In this document: piece after piece, positions 33,988 to 43,028 of the stretch | Layout: each line of letters opens with the position of its first letter | Numbering within the stretch: the first letter of the stretch is position 1 | NCBI GenBank assembly: GCA_938022205.1 | Contig: CALIEB010000004.1 | Coordinates: forward strand, 1 to 64,000 | Origin: an uncultured Anaerolineae bacterium | Lineage (GTDB): Bacteria; Chloroflexota; Anaerolineae; Aggregatilineales; Phototrophicaceae | Direction: 5' to 3' | DNA: 64,000 nt | Notes under the pieces: generated by a model | The model's input: the letters and a program-made list of their open reading frames with translations, nothing else | Told to the model about the DNA's origin: nothing | The model's database searches: none | Translations under genes and position numbers: made by a program

Positions 33988-34674
33988 ATGCCAGAAAAAA
34001 TTCTAATTATTGACGACGAAGAAGATACCGTGCAGCTTATTTCGATTTTGCTGGAAAAGCGCGGCTTTGAGACCATCAAAGCCTTTCGCGCCGAAGAGGG
34101 CTTGCGCAAAGCGTACCGCCATCAACCCGACCTTGTGCTGTTGGACATCATGATGCCTGACATGGACGGCTGGGAAGTTTGCCGCCGCCTGCGCGAAATG
34201 TCCGACGTGCCGATTATCTTCTTGTCAGCGCGCGGCGACGTGAAGGACGTGGTGCGCGGGCTTGAGCTGGGCAGCGACGATTACATCACCAAACCTTACA
34301 ACAACGACGAGCTGGTGGCGCGGGTACGCGCCCACTTGCGCCGTTCGCCCCGCCCCAACATCAGCGAAGAGCTTATCTTTAACGATGGCGAATTCCGCAT
34401 TAACTTCATGAACCGCGAGGTGTGGGTGCGCGGCGAAATTCGCCACCTCACGCCCAAAGAGTTTAACTTGCTGGCCGTGCTGGTGCGCAATGCCGGGCGC
34501 GTCGTCTCACGCAATGAGCTGGTGACGCAAGCATGGGGTGACGAGTACGTCGACGCTATTGACAGCCTCAAACTGTACATTCACTACCTGCGGCAGAAGC
34601 TGGAGGCAAACCCTGAGCAGCCCGAGTACATCGTGACCTCGCGCGGCGTGGGCTATCGCTTCATGAACCGCTAG
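33988..34674 (+). CDS. OmpR/PhoB-family response regulator
   Basis: The 228-residue protein has a receiver domain (residues 1-118; acidic pair D9-D10, phospho-acceptor D53 in LLDIMMPDMDG, switch region FLSARG, lysine in YITKPYNNDEL) and a winged-helix DNA-binding domain (about 130-226; RHLTPKEFNLLAVLVRNAGRVVSRNEL, SLKLYIHYLRQKLE, GVGYRF). It binds DNA as a dimer after phosphorylation by a sensor kinase. No kinase is adjacent, so it is an orphan in this window. It overlaps the convergent sugar-transferase gene by the four bases CTAG. The long upstream region may hold autoregulatory sites. Confidence 0.95.
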   Translation: MPEKILIIDDEEDTVQLISILLEKRGFETIKAFRAEEGLRKAYRHQPDLVLLDIMMPDMDGWEVCRRLREMSDVPIIFLSARGDVKDVVRGLELGSDDYITKPYNNDELVARVRAHLRRSPRPNISEELIFNDGEFRINFMNREVWVRGEIRHLTPKEFNLLAVLVRNAGRVVSRNELVTQAWGDEYVDAIDSLKLYIHYLRQKLEANPEQPEYIVTSRGVGYRFMNR

Positions 34675-36119
34675 TACGCGCCAACGCGCAGCAGCACGCG
34701 AGGGATGGTCATCAGCAGGATTTGTAGGTCAAACTTGAGCGACCACGTCTCAATGTAGTAAATGTCCATAAGGCACATCTCCTCAAACGGCACGTCGCTG
34801 CGCCCGCTGATTTGCCACAGCCCGGTGATGCCGGGCACGGCGCGCAGCCGCTGTTTGTGCCAATCTTGATAGAGCGCGACCTCTTCAGGCACGGCGGGAC
34901 GCGGTCCGACAAGGCTCATCTCGCCCCTGAGGACGTTGAACAGATTGGGCAGCTCGTCAAGGCTGGTGCGCCGCAAAACCCGCCCCACGCGCGTTTGGCG
35001 CGGGTCGTTGGCTAGCTTGGGATGCTTGGGGTCGAGCTGATACTTGGCGATGAGTTCAGGCAGCAGCTTGTCGGCGTTAGGAATCATCGTCCTAAACTTG
35101 ACCATGTTAAAGGTACGACCGCCTTCGCCCACGCGCCGCTGCACGTAGAACACGCTGCCGCCGTCGTCGAGCTTGATGAGCAGCGCAATCACGCCCATCA
35201 CCACCAGCCACAGCGGCGCAAAGACGATAACCAGCCCTAAATCGAGCAGGCGTTTGCTCAGCCGCGCGCTCGTGCTGAATGTCGCGCTCTCACTCACGCT
35301 TAACAGCGGGATGCCGTCGAGGTTTTCGACCTGCACTTGGCGCATGTTGTGGTGGAACACGTCCGGCACGATGCGCACCTCCACGCCGTGCGCCATGCAG
35401 AGCTTCGCCATGCGCTGCACGGTCTCATTTTCGTGCCACGACAGCGTGAACACCACCAACTCGACGTGCTGTGCCTCAAGGACTTGCTCTAAGGCATCGT
35501 AGTTGCCCAAGCCTTGAATGCGTCCCAAATCGACCTCGACTTTAGCGGGGTCGTCGTCCAAGAAGCCGACGACGCGATAGCCAAGATCACTGCGGGAAAT
35601 CATCACGCTCAAGACGGCGTGACCGGTCTCCTTCATGCCCACGATGAGCGTGCGCTGCACGCCAATGCCTTTGGCGCGCAGCTGTGCCAGCACCATGCGG
35701 CGCACGACGCGCACGAACGCCAGCAGCAGCACCGTTAACGCTGCCACGTAGACCAGCATCAGGCGGCTGGTAATCAGCGGCTGGATTAAGAAGAACATCG
35801 CCAGCAAGATGACGGTAGCAATCGTCACGCCGTTGACGATGATGGTCACCTCTTCAGACAGCGAACGCCCGCGAAAATTGCGATAAAGTTGGTTGCTCTG
35901 ATAGTTGACAAACAGCAGGAAGGCGTAACAAGCCGCATACGGCAGATAGGGCGCGAATTCTGCGCGGGTAGGGTCGATGACAGGGCGAATGAGCTGCAGG
36001 TCGTAGCGCAGCACATACGCCATCCCAAAGGCGATAAAGACCAGCAGCACGTCGACGACGGGCATCAGCCAACGCGGCTCAACGGGGGGGCTTTCGTTAA
36101 AGTAGGGCGTGTTGCTCAT
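34671..36119 (-). CDS. Polyprenyl-phosphate sugar-phosphotransferase (exopolysaccharide initiation, CpsE/WbaP type)
   Basis: The 482-residue membrane protein starts polysaccharide synthesis by moving a sugar-1-phosphate from a nucleotide sugar to undecaprenyl phosphate. It has four to five N-terminal helices, a central CoA-binding-like domain (RTLIVGMKETGHAVLSVMIS), one more helix (LGLVIVFAPLWLVVMGVIAL), and the catalytic C-terminal domain with RVGEGGRTFNMVKFRTM, RRTSLDELPNLFNVLRGEMSLVGPRP (quoted in parts: SLDELPNLFNVL, MSLVGPRP) and PGITGLWQISGRSDV. Length is typical. It is the final gene of a minus-strand group after a GT4 enzyme and an EEP-family protein. Confidence 0.93.
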   Translation of the reverse strand: MSNTPYFNESPPVEPRWLMPVVDVLLVFIAFGMAYVLRYDLQLIRPVIDPTRAEFAPYLPYAACYAFLLFVNYQSNQLYRNFRGRSLSEEVTIIVNGVTIATVILLAMFFLIQPLITSRLMLVYVAALTVLLLAFVRVVRRMVLAQLRAKGIGVQRTLIVGMKETGHAVLSVMISRSDLGYRVVGFLDDDPAKVEVDLGRIQGLGNYDALEQVLEAQHVELVVFTLSWHENETVQRMAKLCMAHGVEVRIVPDVFHHNMRQVQVENLDGIPLLSVSESATFSTSARLSKRLLDLGLVIVFAPLWLVVMGVIALLIKLDDGGSVFYVQRRVGEGGRTFNMVKFRTMIPNADKLLPELIAKYQLDPKHPKLANDPRQTRVGRVLRRTSLDELPNLFNVLRGEMSLVGPRPAVPEEVALYQDWHKQRLRAVPGITGLWQISGRSDVPFEEMCLMDIYYIETWSLKFDLQILLMTIPRVLLRVGAY

Positions 36120-36123
36120 GTTA

Positions 36124-37245
36124 TCACTTCAACGCACGGGCATAGGCAGCGACGACATGCCGCGCCGTCTGCTGCCAGCTGAAGGTTTGGGCGACGCGCA
36201 GCCCGTCGCGGCGCGCCTGTTCGCGCCAAGCTGCGTCGGTGGCAGCACGGCGCAGCGCATCCGCCCATGCTTCGCGGTCATCGGGCGGCAAACACGCGCC
36301 CGCATCTTGCGCCACTTCCGGCAACGAGGACACGTTTGAGGTTAACACGGGCGTGCCGCAGGCCATCGCTTCCAATACGGGCATGCCAAAGCCTTCGAAC
36401 ACCGACGGGTAGATAAACGTCTCCGCGCTATTGTACCAAAGCGGCAGCTCTATTATAGGGATAAAACCGACCAAGCGCACCTCGTCTTGCAGCCCGTGTG
36501 TTTGGATGGTGGCTTGCACGGCAGCCATGCCCCAGCCTGCGCCGCCACCTAGCACCAGCGGCAGCCGTTCGCCGCGCGGCAGGCGCGCGTATGCCTCCAG
36601 CAGCATCGGCAGGTTTTTGCGCGGCTCAATTGTGCCGACGAACAGCCAGAAGCGTTCGGGCAGCCCCTTTTGGGCGCGGAAAGCCGCCACCGCTTCGGGT
36701 GTGTAGACGCGGTAACGTTGCGCGTCGTAGCCCAGCCACGTGACGATAATTTTTTCGCGCGGGATGCCCAGCAGCGACACCACGTCGCTGGCGGTGCTTT
36801 CGCTCATGGCGGTGATGACGCGGGCGCGCTGGCAGGTTAGCGCGGTGAAGAGGCGCAGGTACAGCCGCCGCCCCGTCGACAGCGTCTCAGGATAGCGAAT
36901 GAACGATAGGTCATGGATGGTGACGACGATTGGCGGCGCACATAGCAGCGGCGCGACGTAGGCGGGCGCGTGATACAAGTCAAAGCCCAACAGCTGTGCG
37001 GGCTGCAGCACCTGCTCCCAGAAGATGCGCACAGGCACGCGCTGGGTGTCGAGGCGGCTGTGGCGCATGGTGACGCGCTCGTAGGGGTGTGTGTAGGCGC
37101 GCCCAACGAAGGCGGTGAACCGCCACTCGGGCGGCGCGACCTGTGGCAAGGTGTGCAGCAGGTGGTGGATGACGTTGTGGATGCCCGCCGCGCGGTAGCC
37201 GGCTTGGGGACTGAGCAAGTGCGCGTTGAGCGCGATGTGCGTCAT
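36124..37245 (-). CDS. GT4-family glycosyltransferase
   Basis: The 373-residue enzyme has the GT-B fold with N-terminal QAGYRAAGIHNVIHHLL and donor-site motifs WLFVGTIEPRKNLPMLLEAY, ETFIYPSVFEGFGMPVLEAMACGTPV (quoted in parts: PSVFEGFGMPVLEAMA) and NVSSLPEVAQDAG. The pattern resembles mannosyl- or rhamnosyltransferases of O-antigen/EPS loci. The ATG at 37245 overlaps the stop of the upstream gene (ATGA) and starts the protein-like sequence; an extension to 37344 is rejected. The gene ends 4 bases before the sugar-phosphotransferase start, so both probably build one surface polysaccharide. Confidence 0.9.
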   Translation of the reverse strand: MTHIALNAHLLSPQAGYRAAGIHNVIHHLLHTLPQVAPPEWRFTAFVGRAYTHPYERVTMRHSRLDTQRVPVRIFWEQVLQPAQLLGFDLYHAPAYVAPLLCAPPIVVTIHDLSFIRYPETLSTGRRLYLRLFTALTCQRARVITAMSESTASDVVSLLGIPREKIIVTWLGYDAQRYRVYTPEAVAAFRAQKGLPERFWLFVGTIEPRKNLPMLLEAYARLPRGERLPLVLGGGAGWGMAAVQATIQTHGLQDEVRLVGFIPIIELPLWYNSAETFIYPSVFEGFGMPVLEAMACGTPVLTSNVSSLPEVAQDAGACLPPDDREAWADALRRAATDAAWREQARRDGLRVAQTFSWQQTARHVVAAYARALK

Positions 37246-38258
37246 GGTGCGCTTCTTTCTAGGGTAACAATCAACGGCAAGTGGTCGCTGCCGTGTGCGT
37301 CGCCAAGCGCGGCGGCGCGGGCGCGCCACCCTGCATTGTGCCACACGTAATCAATTCTTAGCAGGGCGGGCAAAGGCAACGACACGCCTAACGACTGCCA
37401 AACGGGGTACGTTGCGCCGCAGCCCGCGCCTGCCGTCAGCCAGCTGTCCGTTAGCTGCTGGCGCGCTGCCAGGATCACAGGCGAGGTCGCCGAAGCGTTG
37501 AAGTCGCCCGCCAGCAACGTGGGCGCGCGTTCCGCCGCCGCCATGCCCACGACGCGCGCGATTTGGCGGTTGCGCCGCGTTTCGTTGTAACCCAACAGCA
37601 CCCGCGCCCACACGTTAAGGTCGGGGAAGGTGTCTGCGTCGGCTTCCGGCAGCGAGAGATGCACGCCATAAAGCACAATCTCTTCGCCCTGCCAGCGCAG
37701 CGTGACGCGCAAAATCAGGCGTGGTTCGGGGCTTTCGTCTAACGTTTCCAGGGCGATGACGCGCTGCGACGTGAAGGGCGTGCGGGCAAAGATGCGCACG
37801 CTGCCGTCAATGCGCGCCTCGTAGGGATAGCGCGCCAGCAGCGGCGCAAGGCGCGGGTCTACGCCCTCGTGGTCTACCTCCAGCAGCACGACAGCGTCCA
37901 CGTCTTGGCTTGCTAGCCAAGTCACCGCCGCCGCGAAGCGCGGGTTATACGCCCAAATGTTGTAGCTGATAAGCGTGAAGGTCGGCGCGCGTGACGGCAC
38001 GTCGGCACGCGGCACCAGATAGGGCGCAGCCAGCCACGCGCCGCACGCCAGCCCCACCAAGCCCGCCAGCGGCAGCCTGCGTTGTCCCCACGCGACCAGC
38101 GGCACGCTCAGCAGTGTGGGCAGCGTCAGCCACAGCGCGAAGTTGTGCAGCAGTGCCAGCGGGGACCACGCTGCGCCCAACGCCCGCAGCATCCAATAGA
38201 GCAGCAGCAACGCATGGTAGGCGCGCAAAAGCGCAAGCAGTGGTTTAGACAAACGCAT
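37242..38258 (-). CDS. Membrane-anchored endonuclease/exonuclease/phosphatase (EEP) family protein
   Basis: The 338-residue protein has two or three N-terminal hydrophobic segments (residues about 8-90) and then an EEP domain: FTLISYNIWAYNPRF, VDAVVLLEVDHEGVD (metal-binding Glu), VLYGVHLSLP, LLAGDFNASATSPV and GDAHGSDHLPLIVTL (catalytic Asp-His). This family includes nucleases, inositol phosphatases and phospholipases. Similar membrane-anchored members occur widely with unknown substrates. The active domain is predicted outside the membrane. It is translationally coupled to the glycosyltransferase gene, so a role in surface polymer or lipid metabolism is possible but unproven. Confidence 0.85.
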   Translation of the reverse strand: MRLSKPLLALLRAYHALLLLYWMLRALGAAWSPLALLHNFALWLTLPTLLSVPLVAWGQRRLPLAGLVGLACGAWLAAPYLVPRADVPSRAPTFTLISYNIWAYNPRFAAAVTWLASQDVDAVVLLEVDHEGVDPRLAPLLARYPYEARIDGSVRIFARTPFTSQRVIALETLDESPEPRLILRVTLRWQGEEIVLYGVHLSLPEADADTFPDLNVWARVLLGYNETRRNRQIARVVGMAAAERAPTLLAGDFNASATSPVILAARQQLTDSWLTAGAGCGATYPVWQSLGVSLPLPALLRIDYVWHNAGWRARAAALGDAHGSDHLPLIVTLERSAP

Positions 38259-38260
38259 AG

Positions 38261-38273
38261 TGTTCTTAGAACA
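38261..38273. promoter_or_regulatory. Palindrome TGTTCT-T-AGAACA between divergent genes
   Basis: Six-base arms with a single central T match perfectly. It lies 2 bases beyond the start of the EEP gene and 51 bases before the hybrid kinase start, so a bound regulator could act on both. The protein that might bind is unknown. Confidence 0.4.
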
Positions 38274-38324
38274 ATGAGTTTGGCATAATCATAAAAAATG
38301 TCATCACAGCGATAGAGTATCCTT

Positions 38325-41015
38325 ATGAAAACTGGTGCGCTACTTAAATTAAGCCAGTCGCTGCGTCAGCATGTTGAAGACGAGCGTTTTTGGGGCGTGC
38401 TGATGGCGGAGCTAGACGAGTTATTTGCTAACGCGGTGGTGTCGCTTGCGTTGTACAATGCCACGCGCGATGTGCTGGAAACGCCCGACGTATTGTACAA
38501 GGGTACGCCGCTTGTACCAATGCCCGACGCGCTGGCTTGGGCGGTGCTGCGCCACAACATCGCCTTGCAGTTTGACGACATATGGGCGGCGCGCGACCGC
38601 CTTGCCAGCCTTGCCGTGCCAACCGACGACGCGCTGACGGGTATTGGTGCGTGGGCGGGCGTGCCGCTGCGCAATCGCCACCAACAACCGCTGGGTGTGC
38701 TGGCGTTGCAAGCCCCTCCTTATGCGCTTACCGGCGACGAGCTGACGCTGTTGAGCGTGGTTGCCGAGCAGCTCGCGTTAGCCTTAGAGGCACGGCACGC
38801 GCTGGAGAGCGCGCACAGGCATCAGCACATCACGCAAACGCTCGTTGAGGTTGCTCGCGCTGCCAACACCGTTTTAGAACCTGCGCAGTTTTTAGAGCTG
38901 GTGCAGATGCAGGTCAAACGCCTCGTGTCCTATGAGCGCATGACGATTGCGCTGGTCGAAGACGGCAAGCTCATCGTGCGGGCTTGTCACGGCGTGCTGC
39001 CCGACCTTGTCGGCACGTCGCTGGATGTTCCTCCCGCAAGCCCCTTAGGGCAAGTGCTTGCAACACAGCAGCCGGTCTTGGTGGCGCATACCGCCGCGCA
39101 TCCCGAATGGGGCGCGCAGCCCCCGCCGCTGCGCACAGGCGACCCGCAAGCGTGGTTGGGTGTCCCCATCGCTACGCAGCAAACGCTGTTGGGTGTGCTG
39201 ATGCTCGACACGCTGCACGCCAACGTTTACAGCACGCTTGACATGACTGCGCTGCTGGCGTTTTGTCGGCAGGTGGCGATCACGCTGCAAAACGTGCGCC
39301 TGTACCAAGAGGAACGGCGCGCCCTCGAAGCTGTGCAGCGTCAACAACAGCAGCTTGCCTCGCTCAACCGCATCAGCGCGCTGATGAACGCCACGCTCAA
39401 CGTGCGCGAGGTGCTTGACCGCGCGGTCAGCTACCTGCAAGAAACTTTCGGCGTAACGTACGCCAGCGTCGTGCAGTTCTCGCAAAACGGCGAAGAGCTG
39501 CGGGTGACAGCCGAGCATCCGCCCAACCGCCTGCTGGGGGTATGCTTAGCGCGCAGCGGCTCGCCGATGTACACCCAGCTGCTGGCGATGCTGCGCCAAC
39601 CAGAGCCGCGCTTTTTTACAGTAGACGAACGCGACCGTCTCATCGAAGACGAAGCGACGGCGGCGCGCGTGGCGCAGCTTTCCCCCGCGCACGGCACGCT
39701 GCTCGTGCCGATGCTGGCGCAAAGCCGTCCGTTGGGTGGGCTGGCATTGGCGTATGACGCGCCGCCCAGCGACAACGACTTGAGTGCGCTGACTACTGCC
39801 GCCTCACAGTTAGCGATTGCCATTCGCAACGCCGAGCTTTACGAAGAGGCGGTGAACGCCAACCGCCTGAAAAGCCAGTTCTTGGCGAACATGAGCCACG
39901 AGTTTCGCACCCCGCTCAACACCATCTTGGGCTACACCGAGCTGCTGCTAGCGCAGACCTTTGGCGAGCTGAACGACAAGCAGCGCGCTCGCCTTGAACG
40001 GGTGCAGAAGAGCGGGCAGCATCTGCTCAACATTATCGAAGATCTGCTCGACATCGCGCAAATCGAAGCGGGGCGCATGAGCCTTGAGCTAGCGACGCTC
40101 AACCTAACGCCCTTGCTGTTGCGTCTGATAGGACGCTTTCAAGCGCAAGCGGCGGCTAAGTCCTTGTCGCTCACGCATCACCTGACGATGACCGACGCGG
40201 CAGAGGTGATTGGCGACGCGGCGCGCTTAGAGCAAATTTTTACGAACCTGCTGGAGAACGCCGTCAAGTTCACCGAGCGCGGCAGCATCCACGTCAGCGC
40301 GCAGGTGTTGACGCTGAAGCGTGGGCGCGACGACAAGGGCGCAGTACAGCTGCCTCCGCACGTTCAAGTGCGCGACGGCGATTGGTTGATGGTGACCGTG
40401 CGCGACACCGGCATCGGCATCTCGCCTGAACACCAAATCGCTATCTTTAACATGTTCCACCAAGTCGATAACTCGCTGCAGCGTGAGTATGAAGGCACAG
40501 GATTGGGGCTAACCCTCAGCGAACGCTTGGTCAAGCTGCACGGCGGCGTGCTGTTCGTCGAAAGCCAGCTCGGCGTAGGCAGCGCGTTTCATGTGCTGCT
40601 GCCCACCTATCTCAGCAAGCCCAGCGCGCCGCAAATGCCTGTGGTGTCCGAGCCGCACCGCCCTGCGCTCATCTTGTTTGATGATGACCCGGCAACCCGC
40701 GCCCTGCTCGGTGATTGGGCAGCGGCGTTTTACACGCTCTACACGCCCGGCACGCTCGAGGACGCGCTAAAGCTGGTCGATGAACACGCGCCCTGCGTGT
40801 TAGTCTTGGACATCGCGATGCCACAGTACAACCTGTGGGAGACGGTCAAGCAGCTGAAAGCGCGCACGGTGGGGTACTGCGCGGTGGTGGTTGTTTCCGA
40901 GCTGGACGAGCGCACAAAGGCGTATTACTTGGGGGTTGACGATTATTTGCTGAAACCGTTAGAAGAAGACAGCTTTCGCGCCTGTGTCATGCGCTATCTG
41001 CCGGCATCGTCATAA
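38325..41015 (+). CDS. Cytoplasmic hybrid sensor histidine kinase: GAF-GAF-GAF-HisKA-HATPase-receiver
   Basis: The 896-residue protein has no membrane segment. Three GAF-like regions lie at about residues 20-165, 170-330 and 350-505 (for example VLALQAPPYALTGDELTLLSVVAEQLALAL, quoted in part). The phospho-acceptor is H525 in MSHEFRTPLNTILGY. The ATPase domain has LLENAVKFTERG, VRDTGIGISPEH and GTGLGLTLSERLV. The C-terminal receiver (about 775-896) has LFDDDPA, LVLDIAMPQ and YLLKPLEED. GAF domains may bind cyclic nucleotides, heme or a tetrapyrrole; none of the usual chromophore cysteines is evident. The ATG has no ribosome site. TAGAGT ends seven bases before it, so the message may be leaderless. 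Confidence 0.93.
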   Translation: MKTGALLKLSQSLRQHVEDERFWGVLMAELDELFANAVVSLALYNATRDVLETPDVLYKGTPLVPMPDALAWAVLRHNIALQFDDIWAARDRLASLAVPTDDALTGIGAWAGVPLRNRHQQPLGVLALQAPPYALTGDELTLLSVVAEQLALALEARHALESAHRHQHITQTLVEVARAANTVLEPAQFLELVQMQVKRLVSYERMTIALVEDGKLIVRACHGVLPDLVGTSLDVPPASPLGQVLATQQPVLVAHTAAHPEWGAQPPPLRTGDPQAWLGVPIATQQTLLGVLMLDTLHANVYSTLDMTALLAFCRQVAITLQNVRLYQEERRALEAVQRQQQQLASLNRISALMNATLNVREVLDRAVSYLQETFGVTYASVVQFSQNGEELRVTAEHPPNRLLGVCLARSGSPMYTQLLAMLRQPEPRFFTVDERDRLIEDEATAARVAQLSPAHGTLLVPMLAQSRPLGGLALAYDAPPSDNDLSALTTAASQLAIAIRNAELYEEAVNANRLKSQFLANMSHEFRTPLNTILGYTELLLAQTFGELNDKQRARLERVQKSGQHLLNIIEDLLDIAQIEAGRMSLELATLNLTPLLLRLIGRFQAQAAAKSLSLTHHLTMTDAAEVIGDAARLEQIFTNLLENAVKFTERGSIHVSAQVLTLKRGRDDKGAVQLPPHVQVRDGDWLMVTVRDTGIGISPEHQIAIFNMFHQVDNSLQREYEGTGLGLTLSERLVKLHGGVLFVESQLGVGSAFHVLLPTYLSKPSAPQMPVVSEPHRPALILFDDDPATRALLGDWAAAFYTLYTPGTLEDALKLVDEHAPCVLVLDIAMPQYNLWETVKQLKARTVGYCAVVVVSELDERTKAYYLGVDDYLLKPLEEDSFRACVMRYLPASS

Positions 41016-41018
41016 GCA

Positions 41019-41099
41019 TGGGGCGGGTGGGACTCGAACCCACACGCCTCGCGGCAGGGGTTTTTAAGACCCCCGTGGCTGCCATTTCACCACCGCCCC
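41019..41099 (-). tRNA. tRNA-Leu (anticodon UAA)
   Basis: The minus strand folds into a class II tRNA: acceptor GGGGCGG/CCGCCCC with discriminator A, D stem GTG/CAC, anticodon stem GGGGT/ACCCC with loop CTTAAAA giving anticodon TAA, a long variable arm GCC-GCGA-GGC, and T arm GTGGG-TTCGAGT-CCCAC. The long variable arm and anticodon identify leucine (codons UUA and UUG). The 3' CCA is not encoded. Its 3' end is only 3 bases from the stop codon of the convergent kinase gene. Confidence 0.96.
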
Positions 41100-41115
41100 A
41101 CAGGCCAATGCCGCA

Positions 41116-41143
41116 AGTATAGCGTGCCGTGCCACAAAATCAA
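41116..41143 (-). promoter_or_regulatory. Promoter of the tRNA-Leu gene
   Basis: Minus strand TTGATT, 16 bases, TATACT (41121-41116). The start would lie about 10 bases before the mature tRNA end at 41099. Confidence 0.5.
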
Positions 41144-41222
41144 TCCCAAAGCTGCAGGCACGCCGCGTAACAAAGCGTTATACAATAGAAGAATATCATC
41201 TAAAAAATATAAGGATGCTGCG

Positions 41223-43028
41223 ATGAACCAGCCCAATAACGACCTCAACCTCTCGTTGTTTGACACCCTTCGGGCAGCATTAGGCACACAGGCAAAGCCT
41301 ATTCTGTGCAACAAGATTACGCTTGTACATCTTTCGCACACGCTAGAGGACATCGTGCTAAAGCACCGTATGCCCGCGCTGATGTTCACGGGCTTTCAAG
41401 AGTCGTCGCACTGGGCGAAAGAGACGGCGCGCTACCGCGAGCTGGCGCAGGTCGCCCAGCAAGTGTGTATTTTTAACGGCAAGCCTCTGTCTGAAGACAG
41501 CGCGCTAGGCGTGGTGCAGGTGACACTGCGCGGCGACGACCCGCTGCGGCAAGAGTGGTTCGTGTTGATTTTGTCGGAAACGTTCAACGTGCTGCTGTGC
41601 GGCAAAGACCAGCACATCGCCACCGCTGACGCGCTGCGGCTGTTCGAAACGCTGCTCTCGTTCGAGCCAAAGGTGCTGGCGCAAACGCTCGACACGCTGG
41701 AGGGCGTGCTGCAAAGCTATAAGCCCGCGCTGCTGCCGCAGCTGCGCGAGGCGCGCGCGCGTTGGGGCGCGCACAGCACCGACCCCGCGCACATCGCGGC
41801 GATTTTGCGAGCTATAGTGAGCTTTGAATCCCAGCTTAACGAACAGCTCTACACGACGCAGCAGAAGCGGCGCGAAGCCATTCAGCAGTTAGAACATGAG
41901 CGCGACCTCAACGCCCTCATCTTGCAGTCCTCCGGCGTGCTTTTGGGCATTGTCGACATCGCAACAGGCAACCTTGTGCGCATTAACGACGCGGTGATAC
42001 AGCTCTTCGGCGCATTAGATGCTGTTGCCACCGACAAGCTCATTCAAAGCACGGTGCATCCTGATGACCAAGACAAGGTTGCGCAGTTTTACAAGCGGTT
42101 TACAGAAGCACCTCAACCCGAGCGCATTACGGTGCGCATGATTGATAAAGAGGGCAAAACGTGTCACGTCGATTGGCACGTACATTATCTTGAAGACCCC
42201 GAAACGCACCAACCCTATATGGTGTCGGTCGGTGTGGACGTGAGCGACCGCGTGCGCGTCCAAGAAAAGCTGCTAACCGAAGAGAGCCTGCGTGTGGAGC
42301 TGCAAAAGGAACGCGAAATGAACGACGTGCGCCTGAACTTCATGGTGACGATTGGGCATGAGTTCCGCACGCCGCTGGCGACCATCCTCACCAATGTCGA
42401 GCTGATGGAGCGGCACTTCGGCAAGCTCAGCCACGAGGATGCGCGTGCGCGCTTGAAAAAAATTGGCGCGCAGGTAGCGCATATGACCAAGATGCTCGAC
42501 GAGTTCCAGCTGCTGTTGGAAGCCAGCCGCCAACAGCTTGTGTTTGCGCCTATCACAGCCGACGTGGTCGAGCAAGTGACGACGATGGTGCAAGACGCGC
42601 GCGCCGCGCGCAACGCCACGCACGACGTGCGCTTTGCGGCGGTGGGCTGGGAGTCTGAGCGCGAAATTAAGGTGGACATCACGCTGTTGCGGTTCATTGT
42701 CAATAACCTCGTGGGCAACGCCATCAAGTTTTCCCCGCCTGACAAACCGATTGACGTGACGCTGACACGCGGGGACGAAACTTTCACGCTCGTCGTGAAA
42801 GACGAAGGCATCGGCATTCCCAAGAAAGAACAGCGGCGCGTCTTCCAGCCGTTCTATCGCGCCACGAACGCCGCGAAGGTAAGCGGCACAGGCTTGGGCT
42901 TGGCGTTGGTGCAAGACGCGGTCAAGCTCTACAAGGGCAAGATTGCCCTACACAGCGACGATAACGGCACGACCTTCACCGTAACGCTGCCGCTTCTTCC
43001 CCAGACTCCTAAGGAGCAGCTATGCTAG
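41223..43028 (+). CDS. DICT-domain sensor histidine kinase (DICT-PAS-HisKA-HATPase)
   Basis: The 601-residue protein has a DICT-like sensory domain at residues about 25-165 (ITLVHLSHTLEDIVLKHRMP, LMFTGFQESSHW, RYRELAQVAQQVCIFNG), a helical linker, a PAS domain (about 235-350: GVLLGIVDIATGNLVRINDA, VSVGVDVSDRV), and a kinase core with phospho-acceptor H379 in GHEFRTPLATIL, LVGNAIKFSPPDKP, VKDEGIGIPKKEQ and GTGLGLALVQDAV. DICT domains are known from cyanobacterial and haloarchaeal two-component and cyclase proteins linked to light responses; the ligand is unknown. AAGGATG sits before the ATG at 41223. The next gene (cheW) begins inside its last codons, so the kinase belongs to the chemosensory operon. 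Confidence 0.88.
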   Translation: MNQPNNDLNLSLFDTLRAALGTQAKPILCNKITLVHLSHTLEDIVLKHRMPALMFTGFQESSHWAKETARYRELAQVAQQVCIFNGKPLSEDSALGVVQVTLRGDDPLRQEWFVLILSETFNVLLCGKDQHIATADALRLFETLLSFEPKVLAQTLDTLEGVLQSYKPALLPQLREARARWGAHSTDPAHIAAILRAIVSFESQLNEQLYTTQQKRREAIQQLEHERDLNALILQSSGVLLGIVDIATGNLVRINDAVIQLFGALDAVATDKLIQSTVHPDDQDKVAQFYKRFTEAPQPERITVRMIDKEGKTCHVDWHVHYLEDPETHQPYMVSVGVDVSDRVRVQEKLLTEESLRVELQKEREMNDVRLNFMVTIGHEFRTPLATILTNVELMERHFGKLSHEDARARLKKIGAQVAHMTKMLDEFQLLLEASRQQLVFAPITADVVEQVTTMVQDARAARNATHDVRFAAVGWESEREIKVDITLLRFIVNNLVGNAIKFSPPDKPIDVTLTRGDETFTLVVKDEGIGIPKKEQRRVFQPFYRATNAAKVSGTGLGLALVQDAVKLYKGKIALHSDDNGTTFTVTLPLLPQTPKEQLC

